Assembly: GCA_963707435.1 (NCBI GenBank)
Contig: CAVPPF010000005.1
Span: forward strand, 62,001 to 126,000
Direction of reading: 5' to 3'
Length of the DNA: 64,000 bases
DNA from: UBA4744 sp963707435
Lineage (GTDB): Bacteria > Actinomycetota > Acidimicrobiia > Spongiisociales > UBA4744
The stretch's first letter is position 1; the number at the start of each line of letters is the position of its first letter. This document shows, piece by piece, positions 45,782 to 54,040 of this stretch. The notes under the pieces were generated by a model. It searched no databases. It was not told the origin of the DNA and worked only from the letters and a program-made list of their open reading frames with translations. The translations under genes were made by a program, and so were the position numbers.

Positions 45782-46387
45782 CTACTTCGAGTAGAGCTCG
45801 ACGATGAGCTGTTCTTGAATCGGGGTGTCGATCTGTGCTCGGTTCGGCAACGCGAGGACCGCAATCCTGCGATCGTCGGCGTTGACGTCGAGCCATTCCG
45901 GGAGGGCGTGATCGAGCGTGTCTACGGAATGCTGCACGATGATCAGATCACGGCTGCGCTCTTTGAGCGTGACCACATCACCTTCCCGTACCTGAAACGA
46001 CGGAATATCGACTTTCTTGCCGTTGACCTGGAAGTGGCCATGGTTGACCAGTTGGCGGGCCTGCGGCCGGGTCGCGGCGAGACCCGAGCGGTAGACAACG
46101 TTGTCGAGACGGCTTTCGAGAATCCGCAAGAGATTGTCGCCGGTGATCCCGACCTGCTGGGCAGCCTGCTTGTAGTAGCGGCGGAACTGGCGCTCGAGGA
46201 CTCCGTACATCGCACGGAGCTTCTGCTTTTCCCGAAGCTGGATGAGGTAGTCGCTCTCCCGCACACGGCCGCGGCCGTGTTCGCCCGGCGGATAGGGACG
46301 CTTATCGGCTGCGCACTTCTTCGACTGGCAGAGCGGTTGCCGTGCCCGACGACACTGCTTGTGAGTTGGTCCGGTATAGCGTGCCAT
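45782..46387 (-). CDS. rpsD: 30S ribosomal protein S4
   Basis: 201 residues. It nucleates 30S assembly and shapes fidelity with S5. The N-terminal region MARYTGPTHKQCRRARQPLC shows three Cys (C12, C20, C25) with His at residue 9 in the place where zinc-type S4 proteins usually have the first Cys. The S4 RNA-binding domain follows (RLDNVVYRSGLAATRPQARQLV). It starts directly after rpsK. Confidence 0.98.
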   Translation of the reverse strand: MARYTGPTHKQCRRARQPLCQSKKCAADKRPYPPGEHGRGRVRESDYLIQLREKQKLRAMYGVLERQFRRYYKQAAQQVGITGDNLLRILESRLDNVVYRSGLAATRPQARQLVNHGHFQVNGKKVDIPSFQVREGDVVTLKERSRDLIIVQHSVDTLDHALPEWLDVNADDRRIAVLALPNRAQIDTPIQEQLIVELYSK

Positions 46388-46388
46388 C

Positions 46389-46787
46389 TCAACCCCTCCG
46401 GCGTTTCTTGAGGCGAACGCCGTTGTGCGGTATCGGCGTGATATCTCGAATCCCGGAAATCTCCATACCCATGTTCTGGAGGGTCCGGACCGCGGTCTCT
46501 CGACCGCCCCCGTTGCCGGAGACGATCACGTCGAGCTTGCGAACGCCGTGCTCACCGGCCCGGCGGGCAGCCTCTTCCGCGGCCACCTGGGCGGCGTACG
46601 GCGTCGACTTGCGGGAACCCTTGAAACCGACCGATCCACCGGAGGTCCACACGATCGTGTTTCCTCCGACATCGGTGATATTGATGATGGTGTTATTGAA
46701 GCTGGCCGTGATGTGCGCCTGCCCGTGGCTGATGTTCTTTCGCTCGCGGCGGCGGACCCGCTTCTGTTGTTGTTCTGCCAACTTCAA
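46389..46787 (-). CDS. rpsK: 30S ribosomal protein S11
   Basis: 132 residues, platform protein near the mRNA exit. Marks are AHITASFNNTIINITDVGGN, WTSGGSVGFKGSRKSTPYAA and the C-terminal PIPHNGVRLKKRRRG. Starts three bases after the rpsM stop. Confidence 0.98.
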   Translation of the reverse strand: MKLAEQQQKRVRRRERKNISHGQAHITASFNNTIINITDVGGNTIVWTSGGSVGFKGSRKSTPYAAQVAAEEAARRAGEHGVRKLDVIVSGNGGGRETAVRTLQNMGMEISGIRDITPIPHNGVRLKKRRRG

Positions 46788-46790
46788 CCC

Positions 46791-47168
46791 CTACTTCGTG
46801 ACCTTTTTCTTGCCGGCAATCGCCATCCGGCGACCCTTGCGAGTCCGGGCGTTGGTGTGGGTGCGCTGCCCGCGCACGGGAAGCCCGCGACGGTGGCGCA
46901 CACCCTGATAGGAACCAATCTCCACTTTCCGCTTGATGTTCTGGGCGACTTCGCGACGAAGGTCACCCTCGATCTGAAAGTTCTGCTCGAGGAACCGCCG
47001 GATGCGAACGACCTCATCGTCGGTGAGGTCTCGCACTTTGGTCCCGCGGTCGATGTCGATGTTGTCGCAAATCTGGTGTGCCCGGGTCTGGCCGATTCCA
47101 TAGATGTACGTGAGGGCGATTTCCAGTCTCTTCTCCCGGGGAAGATCAACACCTGCAATACGAGCCAT
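46791..47168 (-). CDS. rpsM: 30S ribosomal protein S13
   Basis: 125 residues in the 30S head, contacting the P-site tRNA and bridge to L5. MARIAGVDLPREKRLEIALTY and the C-terminal GLPVRGQRTHTNARTRKG are typical. It follows rpmJ by four bases. Confidence 0.98.
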   Translation of the reverse strand: MARIAGVDLPREKRLEIALTYIYGIGQTRAHQICDNIDIDRGTKVRDLTDDEVVRIRRFLEQNFQIEGDLRREVAQNIKRKVEIGSYQGVRHRRGLPVRGQRTHTNARTRKGRRMAIAGKKKVTK

Positions 47169-47172
47169 CCAA

Positions 47173-47286
47173 CTACCCCTGACGCTGCTTGTGACGCGGA
47201 TTCGAGCAGATCACCCAAACGCGACCATGTCGCCGGATGATTCGGCACTTCTCACACATCTTCTTTGTCGAAGGACGAACCTTCAT
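47173..47286 (-). CDS. rpmJ: 50S ribosomal protein L36
   Basis: 37 residues starting MKVRPSTKKMCEKCRIIRRH; the longer frame to 47355 is discarded since the family start and a GGAGAA site agree on 47286. The zinc ligands Cys-x2-Cys, Cys and His are all present (zinc-type form). Confidence 0.96.
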   Translation of the reverse strand: MKVRPSTKKMCEKCRIIRRHGRVWVICSNPRHKQRQG

Positions 47287-47475
47287 GACGTTCTCCAACT
47301 CGTGCTCGACCGACCAGGCCGAACGCCCTCTTTTCAGGGGGTTCCGGTCCGCCATCCAACCCGCCCAGAACCATTTCCGGGACGCAGTGAGATGATGGAT
47401 TCCGCATCGCGATCGCGCAAGCGCTCTTCGACACGGGCACCCTGAGATCGGCCCAAGCGGACCGAGTACACAAGA
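47287..47475. other. Gap between rpmJ and map with no infA
   Basis: 189 bases without a recognisable gene on either strand. Many actinobacteria carry infA (translation initiation factor IF-1, ~72 codons) here, but the gap is too short for it and shows no similarity to its motifs. The region may hold a promoter for rpmJ, not resolved. Confidence 0.7.
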
Positions 47476-48264
47476 CTAGCCATGTGGGGGCGCTACGGCC
47501 AAATCGTCCTCTGCGCCGCTCAGCAGCGTCATGATCCGGGGTCCATCGCCGGTGATAGCGATGGTGTGCTCGAAGTGCACCGAGACGCTCCCATCCGCGG
47601 TGACAACGGTCCAGCCGTCCGGTTCAACGGCGGTTTCGTGACCGCCGAGGTTGAACATCGGCTCGATACAGATGGCCATCCCTTTCTTGAGCTTGGCCCC
47701 GGTTCCGGGTTTTCCATAGTTGGGTACCTGGGGGTCTTCATGCATCTGCCTGCCAATGCCGTGCCCCACGTACTCCCGGACGACACCAAAGCCGTGCCGG
47801 GCTGCTTCGCTTTCCACGGCATGGCCGATATCGCCCAGCCGGGCGCCGGCTTTCACCTGGGCTATTCCGGCGGCAAGGGCTCGCTCGGTTGTGTCGATGA
47901 GGAGTTGAATCTCCGGCGATACTTCTCCGATCGGAAAGGTGATCGCCGCGTCGCCGTGGAACCCTTCGAAAATGGCGCCCGCGTCGATGGACAGGACGTC
48001 ACCCGATTTCAACCGATAGTCGGAAGGAATCCCGTGCACAATCACGTTGTTGGGCGAGGTGCAAATGTTCGCCGGGTAGCCGTGGTAGCCGAGGAAGGAG
48101 GGAGTGCAGCCACGAGACCGAATCACCTCGGCAGCTATGGCATCCAGTTCGAGCAGCGAAACACCCGGTGCCGCCGCCTGCTTCACCGTCGTGAGTACTG
48201 CGGCCACGGTCCGACCGGCCACCGCCATTTTCTCGAACTCTTTGCGGCTCTTGATGGTGATCAC
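47476..48264 (-). CDS. map: Methionine aminopeptidase, type I
   Basis: Removes N-terminal Met from new proteins. 262 residues; metal ligands D94, D105 and H168 are in LSIDAGAIFEGFHGDAA and EYVGHGIG, with Glu ligands further on (IEPMF, HFEHT). The start overlaps the adk stop by 4 bases. The N-terminal SH3-recognition extension of some actinobacterial forms is absent. Confidence 0.97.
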   Translation of the reverse strand: MITIKSRKEFEKMAVAGRTVAAVLTTVKQAAAPGVSLLELDAIAAEVIRSRGCTPSFLGYHGYPANICTSPNNVIVHGIPSDYRLKSGDVLSIDAGAIFEGFHGDAAITFPIGEVSPEIQLLIDTTERALAAGIAQVKAGARLGDIGHAVESEAARHGFGVVREYVGHGIGRQMHEDPQVPNYGKPGTGAKLKKGMAICIEPMFNLGGHETAVEPDGWTVVTADGSVSVHFEHTIAITGDGPRIMTLLSGAEDDLAVAPPHG

Positions 48265-48893
48265 GCGCGGACGGCTTCCAGAATCTGCTCGGTGATCTCC
48301 GGGATCGATCCCAGGGCCTTGATCTCAACAATGAGATCCCGCTCCTCGTAGAAGGCGATCAACGGTTCGGTCTCGAGCCGGTAAACCGCCAGCCGGTTCC
48401 TGATGACTGCTTCAGCGTCGTCCGCCCGCTGCTCGAGAGGCTCGCCGTCCACATCACACACCCCGGGCCGGGCAGGCGGACGATCATCAACGTGGTACGT
48501 GTGACCGTAGGCGCAACCCCGGCGGCCGCCGATGCGCCTGACGACCTCATCCTCGTCAACGACGAACACCGCAACCCGGTCGATCCTTCCGGCCGGCGAT
48601 GACTCCAGGGCGTGAGCCTGCGTCAGGTTCCGGGGGAATCCGTCCAGGATGAAACCGGCGGCAGCATCTTCGGCGGCGATCCGCTCGGTGAGCATCGCGA
48701 CGACGAGCTCATCGGGGACGAGATTGCCGGCATCCATGCGCCTCGAGGCCTTTTCCCCGAGTTCCGTGCCCGCCGCAATCTGCACGCGCAACATGTCCCC
48801 GGTGGAGATATGGGGCACATGGAGAGCCTCGGCGACCCGTTTGGCCTGCGTACCCTTGCCCGCTCCTGGTGGTCCGAGAAAGATGAGTCTCAC
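48261..48893 (-). CDS. adk: Adenylate kinase
   Basis: 210 residues, P-loop GPPGAGKGTQAKR (7-19), NMP-binding domain and long LID. The LID reads RRGCAYGHTYHVDDRP and later PGVCDVDG: the two Cys positions and the Asp of zinc-type LIDs remain, but the second Cys is replaced, with a His close by. Start is GTG 48893 with a weak ribosome-binding site. It overlaps map by 4 bases. Confidence 0.96.
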   Translation of the reverse strand: MRLIFLGPPGAGKGTQAKRVAEALHVPHISTGDMLRVQIAAGTELGEKASRRMDAGNLVPDELVVAMLTERIAAEDAAAGFILDGFPRNLTQAHALESSPAGRIDRVAVFVVDEDEVVRRIGGRRGCAYGHTYHVDDRPPARPGVCDVDGEPLEQRADDAEAVIRNRLAVYRLETEPLIAFYEERDLIVEIKALGSIPEITEQILEAVRA

Positions 48894-48918
48894 AGAAGGT
48901 GTCCCGCTTCACTCGACA

Positions 48919-48981
48919 CGTACTACGTACCTCGTACCTCGTACCTGGTACCCACGACGAAGCACGGAATACGAAGTACGT
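48919..48981. repeat. 7-bp tandem repeat, CGTACCT type, nine units
   Basis: Nine heptads: CGTACTA, CGTACCT three times, GGTACCC, ACGACGA, AGCACGG, AATACGA, AGTACGT. The tract fills the gap between secY and adk, starting about 10 bases after the secY stop on the minus strand. Confidence 0.85.
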
Positions 48982-48990
48982 GGAGTGGGC

Positions 48991-50319
48991 TCACGTCAGG
49001 AAGCCTTCGTAGTTGCGCATCGTCAGCTGGCTCTCGATCTGTTTCATCGTCTCGAGGGCGACCCCGACCACGATGAGGATCGAGACGCCACCGAACCCAA
49101 CACTGACGTCCCAAATGGCGCCGCCGATGGAGGGCAGGATGGACACAAGACCGAGGAACAGGGCCCCCGGCAGGGTGATCCGGTTGAGGATGTGCTCCAG
49201 GTGGCGGGCCGTCTGGCTGCCGGGACGCACGCCGGGAACGAACCCTCCTTGACGCTGGATCATCTCCGCCTGCCGGACCGGGTCGAACTGGATTGCCGTA
49301 TAGAAATACGTGAAGAAGATGATCAAGGTGAACAACAAGAAGATATAGAACGTGCTGACACCCTGACTGTTGCCGATGTTGATGTCGATCCAGTTGCGAA
49401 CACTGGTCATGAAGCCGCCGCCATCGGATGGGATGGCCGTCGCCACTAGGACCGGGAAATACATCATGCTGGTGGCGAAGATGACCGGAATCACCCCGGC
49501 CGTGTTGACCTTCAGCGGGATATACGTGCTCTGACCGCCCATGACCCGACGACCGCGAACCCGTTTGGCGAACTGGATTGGGATTCTTCGTTGCCCCTGT
49601 TCGACGTAGATGATGCCGACGATCATCGTCAGGAACATTACGACGAAGACCAGGAAGATGGCCACCGCTCCCGGCCGGCCGGCGGTGATCGTCCCGGCAT
49701 AGATCAGGGCAAAGCTGGACGGCAGCTGGCTCACGATCGAAACGAAGATCACGAGGGACATTCCGTTCCCGACACCTCGCTGCGTAATCAGCTCACCGAT
49801 CCACATGATGAACGCCGTACCCGCCGTCATGGTGAGCACAATGAGCGCTACGCGTGGAGTCGTGTAGTCCTCCGGGGAAATGAGGAGAATGCCACCCGTG
49901 AGCGAGCCCCGGCTGAACAGATAGGTGATGCCGGTCGATTGCAGCAGAGCCAGAACCACCGTGAGGTAGCGAGTCCATTGGGTAATGACCTTCCGGCCCG
50001 ATTCACCCTCGTCCTGGAGACGCTGCAGACGGGGGATGACGACCGCCAGCAGCTGCATGATGATGCTCGAAGTGATGTAGGGCATGATGCCGAGGCTGAA
50101 AACCGAGAATCTCTCGAGTGCTCCACCGGAGAACAGGTTGAGGAGGCCGACAATCCCGGCAGACTCCTGCTGTGCCGCCAGTTCCTGCACCTGGTTGAGG
50201 TCGACGCCCGGGACCGGGATGGCGGTCCCGAGCCGGTAGACGGCGAACATGGCAAGGGTGAACAGGATCTTCCGGCGTAGGTCCGGAATCTTGAACATGT
50301 AGCGGTAGATGGAAAGCAT
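48991..50319 (-). CDS. secY: Preprotein translocase subunit SecY
   Basis: The central channel of the Sec translocon, 442 residues with ten membrane helices. MLSIYRYMFKIPDLRRKILFTLAMFAVYRLG, the GIMPYITSSIIMQLL segment and the FGGVSILIVVGVALETMKQI helix are typical (each written here in part). It starts in the spc operon after rplO, separated by repeat tracts. Confidence 0.98.
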   Translation of the reverse strand: MLSIYRYMFKIPDLRRKILFTLAMFAVYRLGTAIPVPGVDLNQVQELAAQQESAGIVGLLNLFSGGALERFSVFSLGIMPYITSSIIMQLLAVVIPRLQRLQDEGESGRKVITQWTRYLTVVLALLQSTGITYLFSRGSLTGGILLISPEDYTTPRVALIVLTMTAGTAFIMWIGELITQRGVGNGMSLVIFVSIVSQLPSSFALIYAGTITAGRPGAVAIFLVFVVMFLTMIVGIIYVEQGQRRIPIQFAKRVRGRRVMGGQSTYIPLKVNTAGVIPVIFATSMMYFPVLVATAIPSDGGGFMTSVRNWIDINIGNSQGVSTFYIFLLFTLIIFFTYFYTAIQFDPVRQAEMIQRQGGFVPGVRPGSQTARHLEHILNRITLPGALFLGLVSILPSIGGAIWDVSVGFGGVSILIVVGVALETMKQIESQLTMRNYEGFLT

Positions 50320-50324
50320 TGACT

Positions 50325-50352
50325 CTCAGTTCTCAGTTGTACGTTCTTCGTT
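50325..50352. repeat. 7-bp tandem repeat, CTCAGTT type
   Basis: Four heptads CTCAGTT, CTCAGTT, GTACGTT, CTTCGTT right in front of the secY start codon region. Degenerates beyond 50352. Confidence 0.65.
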
Positions 50353-50390
50353 CTCGTTCTTCAATCTCGGTTTCAGCTACCGGTAGCAGG

Positions 50391-50425
50391 CTACTGAGTA
50401 CTGAGTACTGGATACTAAGTACACC
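50391..50425. repeat. 7-bp tandem repeat abutting the rplO stop
   Basis: Five heptads: CTACTGA, GTACTGA, GTACTGG, ATACTAA, GTACACC. On the minus strand the array starts at the rplO TAG stop (50427-50425). Confidence 0.85.
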
Positions 50426-50892
50426 TACTCGATGACCTCCGCCGTCCCGCCGGCTTCTTCGATCTTGGCAACGGCCTCTTTGCTGAAGGCGTGCGCCTGC
50501 ACGGTCAGCGCTTTGGTCAGGCTGCCTTCGGCCAGGACCTTGACCCGGCCGCGCTTTTTGACCAGGCCACGTTCCCGCAGAACATCGGGCGTGATCGTGG
50601 ACTTCGCGATGAACTCGTTCAACCGGTCGACGTTGACCACCGCGAAATACTCCTTGTTCGGATTGGTGAATCCCCGCAGTTTCGGCAAGCGGCGCGCCAG
50701 CGGCGTTTGCCCGCCCTCAAATCCGGGCCGCAGTTTGCTGCGGGCGTTCAATCCTTTGGTGCCACGCCCCGCCGTCTTTCCGCGCCGACCGCCTTCACCA
50801 CGCCCGACCCGGATCCTGGCCTTCTTCGAACCGGGGGCCGGTTTGAGATGGTGAAGCTGCAGCTTGTTGGTCTTGGTCTGTTCGTCTGCCAT
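50425..50892 (-). CDS. rplO: 50S ribosomal protein L15
   Basis: 155 residues, Gly-rich N-terminal GRGEGGRRGKTAGRGTKG region and C-terminal domain (AVAKIEEAGGTAEVIE). It has a short N-terminal extension (MADEQTKTNKLQLHHLKPA). Binds 23S rRNA late in assembly. Flanked by heptamer repeats on both sides. Confidence 0.97.
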   Translation of the reverse strand: MADEQTKTNKLQLHHLKPAPGSKKARIRVGRGEGGRRGKTAGRGTKGLNARSKLRPGFEGGQTPLARRLPKLRGFTNPNKEYFAVVNVDRLNEFIAKSTITPDVLRERGLVKKRGRVKVLAEGSLTKALTVQAHAFSKEAVAKIEEAGGTAEVIE

Positions 50893-50906
50893 ATCGTCCC
50901 TTACTC

Positions 50907-50941
50907 GTACTGAATACTGAGTACTGAGTACTGAGTACTAC
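50907..50941. repeat. 7-bp tandem repeat abutting the rpmD stop
   Basis: GTACTGA, ATACTGA, GTACTGA, GTACTGA, GTACTAC. On the minus strand the array begins at the rpmD TAG stop (50940-50938). It fills the rpmD-rplO gap. Confidence 0.9.
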
Positions 50942-51129
50942 TTCGTCTTCTCTTCCACCTTGACCAGGTGGGCAACTTTGTGGAGCATGCCTCGAACATC
51001 GGGAGTGTCCTGATGTTCGACCGTCTGCTGCATCCGGCGCAAGCCGAGGCTGCGCACGGTAGCCCGCGTCTTGGGCTTTTGACCGATGATGCTCTTGACG
51101 AGCGTTACGGTGAGGGTCTTGTCGGCCAT
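50938..51129 (-). CDS. rpmD: 50S ribosomal protein L30
   Basis: 63 residues, MADKTLTVTLVKSIIGQKPKTRATVRSLGLR, the normal short bacterial form (written in part: LTVTLVKSIIGQKPK). It follows rpsE by two bases and its stop codon is part of the following repeat array. Confidence 0.96.
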   Translation of the reverse strand: MADKTLTVTLVKSIIGQKPKTRATVRSLGLRRMQQTVEHQDTPDVRGMLHKVAHLVKVEEKTK

Positions 51130-51131
51130 GG

Positions 51132-51683
51132 TTATCTCTCTTCGCCAACCTGGGTGCGCAACAACTCGGTCGAGCGGTACGCAGCCAGCAAACCGGGTGG
51201 GGTGACCTCTTCGGGTCGCTTCCCCCGCAACCTGGCAACGTCTTCCGGGCGACGCTGAGCCATCAATCCCTGCATGGTGGCCCGCGCCACGTTGAGGTGG
51301 GTTGGTGACCCGAGAGATTTTGCAAGAGCATCACGGACCCCTGCCGCTTCGAGGATCTGGCGAACAGCCCCACCGGCAATGACGCCGGTACCGGGAGCTG
51401 CGGGCTTCAGGAGCACGCGGGAGGCCCCGTGGACTCCCACTACCTCGTGGATCAGCGTGGTCCCGGCCATGGGGACGGGCGCCATCGCCTTGCGGCCGGC
51501 TTCCATGCCCTTCTGAATCGCTGCCGGAACTTCCTTGGCCTTGCCGTATCCGATCCCGACGTTGCCGCGACCGTCGCCGACGACCACCAACGCGGTGAAC
51601 GAGAACCTCCGGCCGCCCTTGACGACCTTGGCGACCCGGTTGATTTGGACGACTCGCTCATCCAGTTGTTGCATCTCGGCCAT
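51132..51683 (-). CDS. rpsE: 30S ribosomal protein S5
   Basis: 183 residues. The double-stranded RNA-binding fold begins DERVVQINRVAKVVKGGRRF, and the VGIGYGKAKEVPAAIQKG loop is typical of the decoding-fidelity protein. The C-terminus is slightly extended (LRTQVGEER). Confidence 0.97.
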   Translation of the reverse strand: MAEMQQLDERVVQINRVAKVVKGGRRFSFTALVVVGDGRGNVGIGYGKAKEVPAAIQKGMEAGRKAMAPVPMAGTTLIHEVVGVHGASRVLLKPAAPGTGVIAGGAVRQILEAAGVRDALAKSLGSPTHLNVARATMQGLMAQRRPEDVARLRGKRPEEVTPPGLLAAYRSTELLRTQVGEER

Positions 51684-51692
51684 CGATAACTC

Positions 51693-52046
51693 CTAAAACT
51701 TCAGACCGGATTCACGCGCGGACTCCGCCAGCGCCTTCACCCGGCCATGGAACGGGTATCCGCCCCGGTCGAATACCACTTCTGTGATCCCGGCGGCTGC
51801 GGCGCGTTCGCCGAGCAGCTTCCCAACCTCCGTTGCCGTGGCAACGGTGAGGGTCTTGGCACGCATGGCCGCTTCTTGCGAGGACGCTGCCGCCAGGGTG
51901 CGGCCTGCGTCGTCGTCGATGATCTGCGCGGAGATGTATCGATTGCTGCGAAACACCGCCAGACGGGGACGGGTCGCCGTTCCGTAGAGCTTCTTGCGGA
52001 CCCGAACGTGCCGACGCCGCCGGGCTTGTGTGCGTGACCCCTTCAT
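51693..52046 (-). CDS. rplR: 50S ribosomal protein L18
   Basis: 117 residues, binds 5S rRNA. RRRRHVRVRKKLYGTATRPRL and FDRGGYPFHGRVKALAESARE are family marks. Overlaps rplF end by 4 bases. Confidence 0.97.
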   Translation of the reverse strand: MKGSRTQARRRRHVRVRKKLYGTATRPRLAVFRSNRYISAQIIDDDAGRTLAAASSQEAAMRAKTLTVATATEVGKLLGERAAAAGITEVVFDRGGYPFHGRVKALAESARESGLKF

Positions 52047-52585
52047 CTGGCCACCCCTGCCTTTCCTGCCTTGCGCCGTACATACTCGTTCACGTAGCGA
52101 ATGCCCTTGCCCTTGTAGGGCTCGGGCGGACGTACCTGTCTGATGTCCGCGGCTACCTGGCCGACCAATTCCTTGTCGATCCCGCTCACAATGATGCGGG
52201 TTTGGTCGGGTACTTCAAAGGTGATGCCGTCGGGTGCCTTGATTTCCACCGGGTGGCTGTATCCAACCAGCAACTCGATGTCCTTGCCTTTCAGCGATGC
52301 CCGGTAGCCGACGCCGACGATGCTCAGTTCTTTCGTGAATCCCTGGGAGACACCCTCGACCATGTTGGCGAGCAGAGCCCTGGACAGGCCGTGCAGAGCA
52401 CGGGTCTGCCGGTCTTCGTCGTTGCGGGTGACGCGCGCTTCGCCCTCGTCAACCACGACGGTGATGCGCTCGTGGAAGGTTCGTTCGAGGGTTCCCTTCG
52501 GTCCTTTCACGGTGACCCCTTGCCCGGCGACCTTGATGTCGACGCCCGGGGCGATCGGAACCGGGCTTTTTCCAATTCGGCTCAT
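52043..52585 (-). CDS. rplF: 50S ribosomal protein L6
   Basis: 180 residues from ATG 52585 (MSRIGKSPVPIAPGVDI), one base after the rpsH stop region; a longer frame to 52750 is discarded. C-terminal signature RPPEPYKGKGIRYVNEYV. Located near the factor-binding site. Confidence 0.97.
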   Translation of the reverse strand: MSRIGKSPVPIAPGVDIKVAGQGVTVKGPKGTLERTFHERITVVVDEGEARVTRNDEDRQTRALHGLSRALLANMVEGVSQGFTKELSIVGVGYRASLKGKDIELLVGYSHPVEIKAPDGITFEVPDQTRIIVSGIDKELVGQVAADIRQVRPPEPYKGKGIRYVNEYVRRKAGKAGVAR

Positions 52586-52586
52586 G

Positions 52587-52982
52587 TCACCACACCTCGC
52601 AGATGATCTCGCCGCCGAGACGCCGCCGGCGGGCTTCCCGGTCGGGAAGCAGACCCTGGGACGTGGAGACGACGATGACGCCGAGTCCGCCCTGGGACCG
52701 GGGAAGATCGGAAGCTCCCCGATAGACACGGTGCCCGGGTGAAGAAACACGGCGGATCCCCTGGATGACTCTCGTCCGTCCGGGCGCGTACTTCATCTTG
52801 ACGGTCAACTCGTGGGCAGGGCCTTTCGGCTTGACTTCAAAGCCTTCGATGAAGCCTTCCGCAGCAAGGATCTTGGCGACTTCTGCCTTGACTTTTGACG
52901 AGGGCATCGCCACGGTCCTTTTCACGGCCTGATTGCCGTTCCGGATTCTCGTCAACATGTCCGCAATGGGATCAGTGTTCAT
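52587..52982 (-). CDS. rpsH: 30S ribosomal protein S8
   Basis: 131 residues, MNTDPIADMLTRIRNGNQA at the start and GLGVIVVSTSQGLLPDREARRR near the end. Binds 16S helix 21; in E. coli it represses the spc operon. One base overlap with rpsN. Confidence 0.97.
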   Translation of the reverse strand: MNTDPIADMLTRIRNGNQAVKRTVAMPSSKVKAEVAKILAAEGFIEGFEVKPKGPAHELTVKMKYAPGRTRVIQGIRRVSSPGHRVYRGASDLPRSQGGLGVIVVSTSQGLLPDREARRRRLGGEIICEVW

Positions 52983-53167
52983 TACCAGGACGCCTTTCTG
53001 ATCCCGGGAAGCTCACCACGTGAAGCCAGCTCTCTCACGCAAATGCGGCACATGCCGAACTTGCGCAGGTAGGCGCGCGACCGACCGCACCGCTTGCAGC
53101 GGTTGTAGGCGCGCACCTGGAACTTTGGTTTCCGTTGTGACTTCGCAATCAAACTCTTCTTTGCCAT
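52982..53167 (-). CDS. rpsN: 30S ribosomal protein S14, zinc type
   Basis: 61 residues from MAKKSLIAKSQRKPKF; two Cys-x2-Cys pairs (CKRC, CRIC) bind zinc. The longer frame in this phase overlaps rplE and is discarded. The short zinc form is the usual housekeeping type in Gram-positives. Confidence 0.96.
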   Translation of the reverse strand: MAKKSLIAKSQRKPKFQVRAYNRCKRCGRSRAYLRKFGMCRICVRELASRGELPGIRKASW

Positions 53168-53180
53168 ACCAACCCTCGTT

Positions 53181-53738
53181 TCACGCCCTGGCTTCAGTTC
53201 TGCGGAACGGAAAGCCGAACGCTTCGAGCAGCGCTTTGGCATGCCCGTCAGAGCCGGCAGTCGTGCAGATGGTGATATCCATCCCCCGCACCGCGGTGAC
53301 TTTGTCGTAGTCGATCTCCGGAAATATCAGTTGCTCGGTGACTCCGAAGCTGTAGTTGCCCCGTCCGTCGAACGACTTGGGATTGAGGCCACGAAAGTCC
53401 CGAACGCGGGGTATGGCAACCGCAACCAGGCGATCGAAGAACTCCCACATCCGGTCGCCCCGCATCGTCACGGAAACGCCAACGGCATTCCCCTGCCGGA
53501 GCTTGAAGTTGGCGATCGATTTCCTGGCCCGGTTGAGACGGGGCTTCTGACCGGTGATGATGGCGAGCTCTTCCATCGCCGCTTCGATCTGCTTCGGCTC
53601 GGAGACGCCCTCGCCGATTCCCATGTTCACCACGATCTTCTCCATACGGGGAATCTGCATCGCGTTGTCGAGAGCGAGCTGCTCCTTCAGGGCCGGAGCC
53701 ACCTCGGTCCGGTACTTCTCCTTGAGGCGAGGGATCAC
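53181..53738 (-). CDS. rplE: 50S ribosomal protein L5
   Basis: 185 residues, 5S rRNA-binding; IVVNMGIGEGVSEPKQIE, ITGQKPRLNRARKSIANFKLR and GRGNYSFGVTEQLIFPEIDYD (in part). Start is GTG 53738, overlapping the rplX stop (GTGA). Confidence 0.97.
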   Translation of the reverse strand: MIPRLKEKYRTEVAPALKEQLALDNAMQIPRMEKIVVNMGIGEGVSEPKQIEAAMEELAIITGQKPRLNRARKSIANFKLRQGNAVGVSVTMRGDRMWEFFDRLVAVAIPRVRDFRGLNPKSFDGRGNYSFGVTEQLIFPEIDYDKVTAVRGMDITICTTAGSDGHAKALLEAFGFPFRRTEARA

Positions 53739-54040
53739 AGGTCACCTCCGCACTTCACGCAAGTCCGGTGCTTGACACCGTCGGCGTCGATCCGGTGTCC
53801 GACCCTGGTCGGTCCGCAGTCGGGGCAGACAATCATCACGTTGGAGGAATGAATCGGCATGTCTTTGTCGATGATGCCTCCCTGCATCGTTTGGCCGCGG
53901 GGAGCCTGATGCTTCTTGGCCGTGTTGACGCCTTCCACGATCAGCTTGTTCGTCTTCGGCATCACTCGGACCACGCGCGACTCTTTGCCGGCGTCCTTGC
54001 CGGAAATGACCTTGACCTTGTCTCCTTCGCGCAAACGCAT
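53735..54040 (-). CDS. rplX: 50S ribosomal protein L24, zinc-ribbon form
   Basis: 101 residues. KOW motif REGDKVKVISGKDAGKESRV at the start; the C-terminal half has two Cys pairs (CPDC and CVKC), the zinc-ribbon version of L24. Initiator of 50S assembly. Overlaps rplE by 4 bases and shares one base with the rplN stop. Confidence 0.96.
   Translation of the reverse strand: MRLREGDKVKVISGKDAGKESRVVRVMPKTNKLIVEGVNTAKKHQAPRGQTMQGGIIDKDMPIHSSNVMIVCPDCGPTRVGHRIDADGVKHRTCVKCGGDL

Noticed and set aside
47252..47473. Possible infA in the gap before rpmJ
   Set aside because: The 73-codon frame has none of the IF-1 motifs and is too Cys/Pro-rich; it is a chance frame.
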